A stretch of 64,000 nt of DNA from Pseudomonas sp. GR 6-02. GTDB lineage: Bacteria > Pseudomonadota > Gammaproteobacteria > Pseudomonadales > Pseudomonadaceae. Under the pieces are notes generated by a model. The model was not told the DNA's origin. It saw only the letters and a list, made by a program, of their open reading frames with translations, and made no database searches. Position numbers and translations under genes: made by a program. Below, piece after piece: positions 63,905 to 64,000 of this stretch (within the stretch, counting starts at the first letter, position 1; each line of letters opens with the position of its first letter). The DNA is taken from NCBI RefSeq assembly GCF_001655615.1, contig NZ_CP011567.1, positions 6,048,001 to 6,112,000 on the forward strand. The letters run 5' to 3'.

Positions 63905-64000
63905 ATGCGCCCGGCCTATCGCACCACACTGCTTGCCAGCCTGCTCGCCCTTGTGTGTGCCAGTGTGCTGTGGGCCGCTTACGACTGGTTTCAGGGACGC
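63905..64000 (+). CDS. Exported protein, N-terminal fragment
   Basis: The reading frame starts at ATG 63905 with GAGGA about 9 bases upstream and runs off the right edge. The 32 visible residues (MRPAYRTTLLASLLALV, then CASVLWAAYDW) are a signal peptide or anchor. The protein cannot be identified from this fragment. It is divergent from the hydrolase gene. Confidence 0.6.
   Translation, partial: MRPAYRTTLLASLLALVCASVLWAAYDWFQGR

Overview
The window is an ordinary-looking stretch of Pseudomonas chromosome, most likely from the P. fluorescens group. I infer this from high-GC coding sequence, from the gene set (rpoH-ftsXEY, ptsP-rppH, lgt-thyA, ilvD, mutM, coaD, rpiA-ilvA, serA), which as I recall it follows the P. 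aeruginosa PA03xx region in reverse, and from long 'GTGGCGAGGGAGCTTGCTCCC' inverted repeats typical of fluorescent pseudomonads. I saw no tRNA, rRNA, CRISPR, phage or insertion sequence.

Layout. 1-5590: end of thiS, a DUF423 membrane protein, mtgA, then rpoH and the ftsY-ftsE-ftsX operon on the minus strand. 5936-9385: an M16 peptidase pair and rsmD. 9459-12919: a YheT-type hydrolase, an AraC regulator, a mercaptopyruvate sulfurtransferase and a TetR regulator. 13066-16739: an alcohol/aldehyde oxidation operon (coniferyl-aldehyde-type dehydrogenase, Tat-exported small protein, GMC oxidoreductase) facing the TetR gene across a perfect inverted repeat. 16855-21229: coaD, ferredoxin, a small membrane protein, mutM, an HDOD protein and rlmI. 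21525-24935: a compact accessory cluster between rlmI and ilvD. It contains a 23-residue peptide gene, a SagB-type FMN dehydrogenase, an AurF-type diiron oxygenase and an MFS exporter, with an AT-rich start. 25193-33650: ilvD, a phosphorylcholine phosphatase, tcyP, folA, a DUF2868/DUF3482 membrane protein-GTPase pair and a small acidic protein. 33736-40431: an aminoethylphosphonate-type ABC transporter with a PhnZ-like HD oxygenase, an FAD oxidoreductase and a LysR regulator. 40448-43282: divergent cadA/cadR. 43376-53849: thyA, lgt, a TSUP carrier, an NRDE protein, ptsP, rppH, a HAD-IB hydrolase, a membrane protein, ilvA and rpiA. 53911-64000: two tandem SdiA-regulated-domain proteins, an FAH-family enzyme, a D-2-hydroxyglutarate-type dehydrogenase divergent from serA, and small exported or soluble proteins.

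The most unusual content is the 21.5-24.9 kb cluster. A tiny peptide gene with its own promoter and strong ribosome binding site precedes two redox enzymes and an exporter in tightly overlapping reading frames. The AurF homologue keeps all seven diiron ligands. This fits a ribosomally made, oxidatively modified and exported small product, and I do not recognise it as a described pathway. There is no YcaO, radical SAM or lanthipeptide enzyme nearby. The other point of interest is the phosphonate locus, which has a PhnZ-like oxygenase but no PhnY hydroxylase in the window.

All functional calls come from reading motifs, lengths and gene order by eye. No database search was run.
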